Of a stretch of DNA of 5,299 nucleotides, positions 4,998 to 5,299 are shown piece by piece. Position numbers and translations under genes: made by a program. The notes under the pieces are model-generated. The model searched no databases. It had not been told where the DNA came from and was given only the letters and a program-made list of their open reading frames with translations. The DNA comes from an uncultured Clostridia bacterium. GTDB lineage: Bacteria > Bacillota > Clostridia > Oscillospirales > Acutalibacteraceae. The number at the start of each line of letters is the position of its first letter. The first letter of the stretch is position 1. Location: NCBI GenBank assembly GCA_947623215.1, contig CANQGN010000112.1, positions 1 through 5,299 on the forward strand. Direction: 5' to 3'.

Positions 4998-5026
4998 TTG
5001 ACTTGCCGGGCAAAATGTGGTAGAGT
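4998..5026 (+). promoter_or_regulatory. Sigma-A promoter for the membrane protein gene at 5092
   Basis: The -35 is TTGACT (4998-5003), followed by a 17-bp spacer and the -10 TAGAGT (5021-5026), which is preceded by an extended TGG (5018-5020). The predicted start is near 5033, leaving a leader of about 59 nt. The leader contains a weak TCCCC/GGGGA stem (5042-5060). Confidence 0.7.
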
Positions 5027-5091
5027 GAACGGGTGCCGCGCTCCCCTTGCTTTTTGGGGACAGGCAAACGACGGGCAGAAGGGTTGAACAA

Positions 5092-5299
5092 ATGGGATTT
5101 TCGCATGGAACGGTTGTATTTTGGGCGCTGCAAGCGGTTTTAACCGGGCTTACGGCGCTGGTGTTGTGGGGCGGCTTCGCCCTGCGCCGCTACCGGTGGA
5201 CGGCCTTTTCCTACCCGGTGGGGCAGCTGCTCATTCGCTGCTCGGCGCTTCTTTACCAGCCGCTGGAATACGGCTACGAGGTCACCTACGACCGGCTGG
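5092..5299 (+). CDS. Membrane protein of unknown function, N-terminal part
   Basis: The frame is open from ATG 5092 to the window edge (69 complete codons), so the protein is truncated by the window. It starts MGFSHGTVVFWALQAVLTGL. Residues ~8-31 form a strong membrane helix followed by RRYRW, which suggests the outside-to-inside orientation. A second, weaker hydrophobic stretch follows (~37-55, AFSYPVGQLLIRCSALLYQP), then a polar segment (EYGYEVTYDRL). I do not recognise the family from this fragment. The start is supported by AGAAGGG (5077-5083) at 8-nt spacing and by a good promoter about 65 bp upstream. It is divergent from the 80-residue gene and separated from the ECF operon by a terminator, so it is a separate transcription unit. 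Confidence 0.72.
   Translation, partial: MGFSHGTVVFWALQAVLTGLTALVLWGGFALRRYRWTAFSYPVGQLLIRCSALLYQPLEYGYEVTYDRL

Noticed and set aside
5042..5060. TCCCC/GGGGA stem in the leader of the 5092 gene as a riboswitch or attenuator
   Set aside because: It has only five base pairs, no T-run and no recognisable conserved core; the leader is too short for a known riboswitch.
4701..5087. Long + strand open frame (128 codons) across the small - strand gene and the intergenic region
   Set aside because: It lies antisense to a gene with a much better SD, has no SD of its own, runs through promoter and dyad signals, and its product is low-complexity with only a chance hydrophobic stretch.
4478..5091. tRNA, small RNA, CRISPR or mobile-element sequence between the operon and the 5092 gene
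   Set aside because: No cloverleaf, spaced identical repeats, transposase remnant or terminal inverted repeats were seen; the stretch is explained by the terminator, the 80-residue gene and promoter elements.

Overview
The window looks like a GC-rich Gram-positive anaerobe of the class Clostridia, probably in or near the Oscillospiraceae/Ruminococcaceae. The evidence is the strong Shine-Dalgarno (SD) sequences of the AGGAGG type, tightly packed and overlapping genes, a group-II-style ECF vitamin transporter with fused ATPases, and DUF4430 and prenyltransferase-like surface proteins of a kind common in gut clostridia. This taxonomic call is an inference from gene content and style.

Layout: positions 2-4477 hold a five-gene, translationally coupled + strand operon. 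Its first gene enters from outside the window. In order: (1) the C-terminal part of a membrane-anchored protein with an alpha-alpha toroid (prenyltransferase/transcobalamin-alpha-like) head and a helical stalk; (2) a membrane-tethered DUF4430 (transcobalamin C-terminal-like) protein; (3) the transmembrane coupling protein EcfT; (4) a fused double ATPase EcfA1-EcfA2; (5) an ECF substrate-binding S component. A clear intrinsic terminator (4489-4531) closes the operon. Positions 4572-4814 on the - strand encode an unrecognised, Arg-rich 80-residue protein with a very strong SD. A 277-bp divergent intergenic region (4815-5091) is dense in signals: a candidate promoter for each direction, two inverted repeats, a 5' hairpin and helically phased T-tracts. 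A second + strand gene for an unrecognised membrane protein starts at 5092 and runs off the window.

How the genes may work together: EcfT, EcfA and the S component form a complete ECF importer. The two upstream extracellular proteins resemble the two separate domains of animal transcobalamin/intrinsic factor, an alpha-barrel and a small beta domain that clamp cobalamin between them. The working hypothesis is a split, membrane-tethered corrinoid-capturing receptor that hands its ligand to the ECF importer. The substrate is inferred, not shown. A perfect-consensus sigma-A promoter inside the end of gene 1 (TTGACA, 16 bp, TATAAT) could transcribe DUF4430-EcfT-EcfA-S without the toroid gene.
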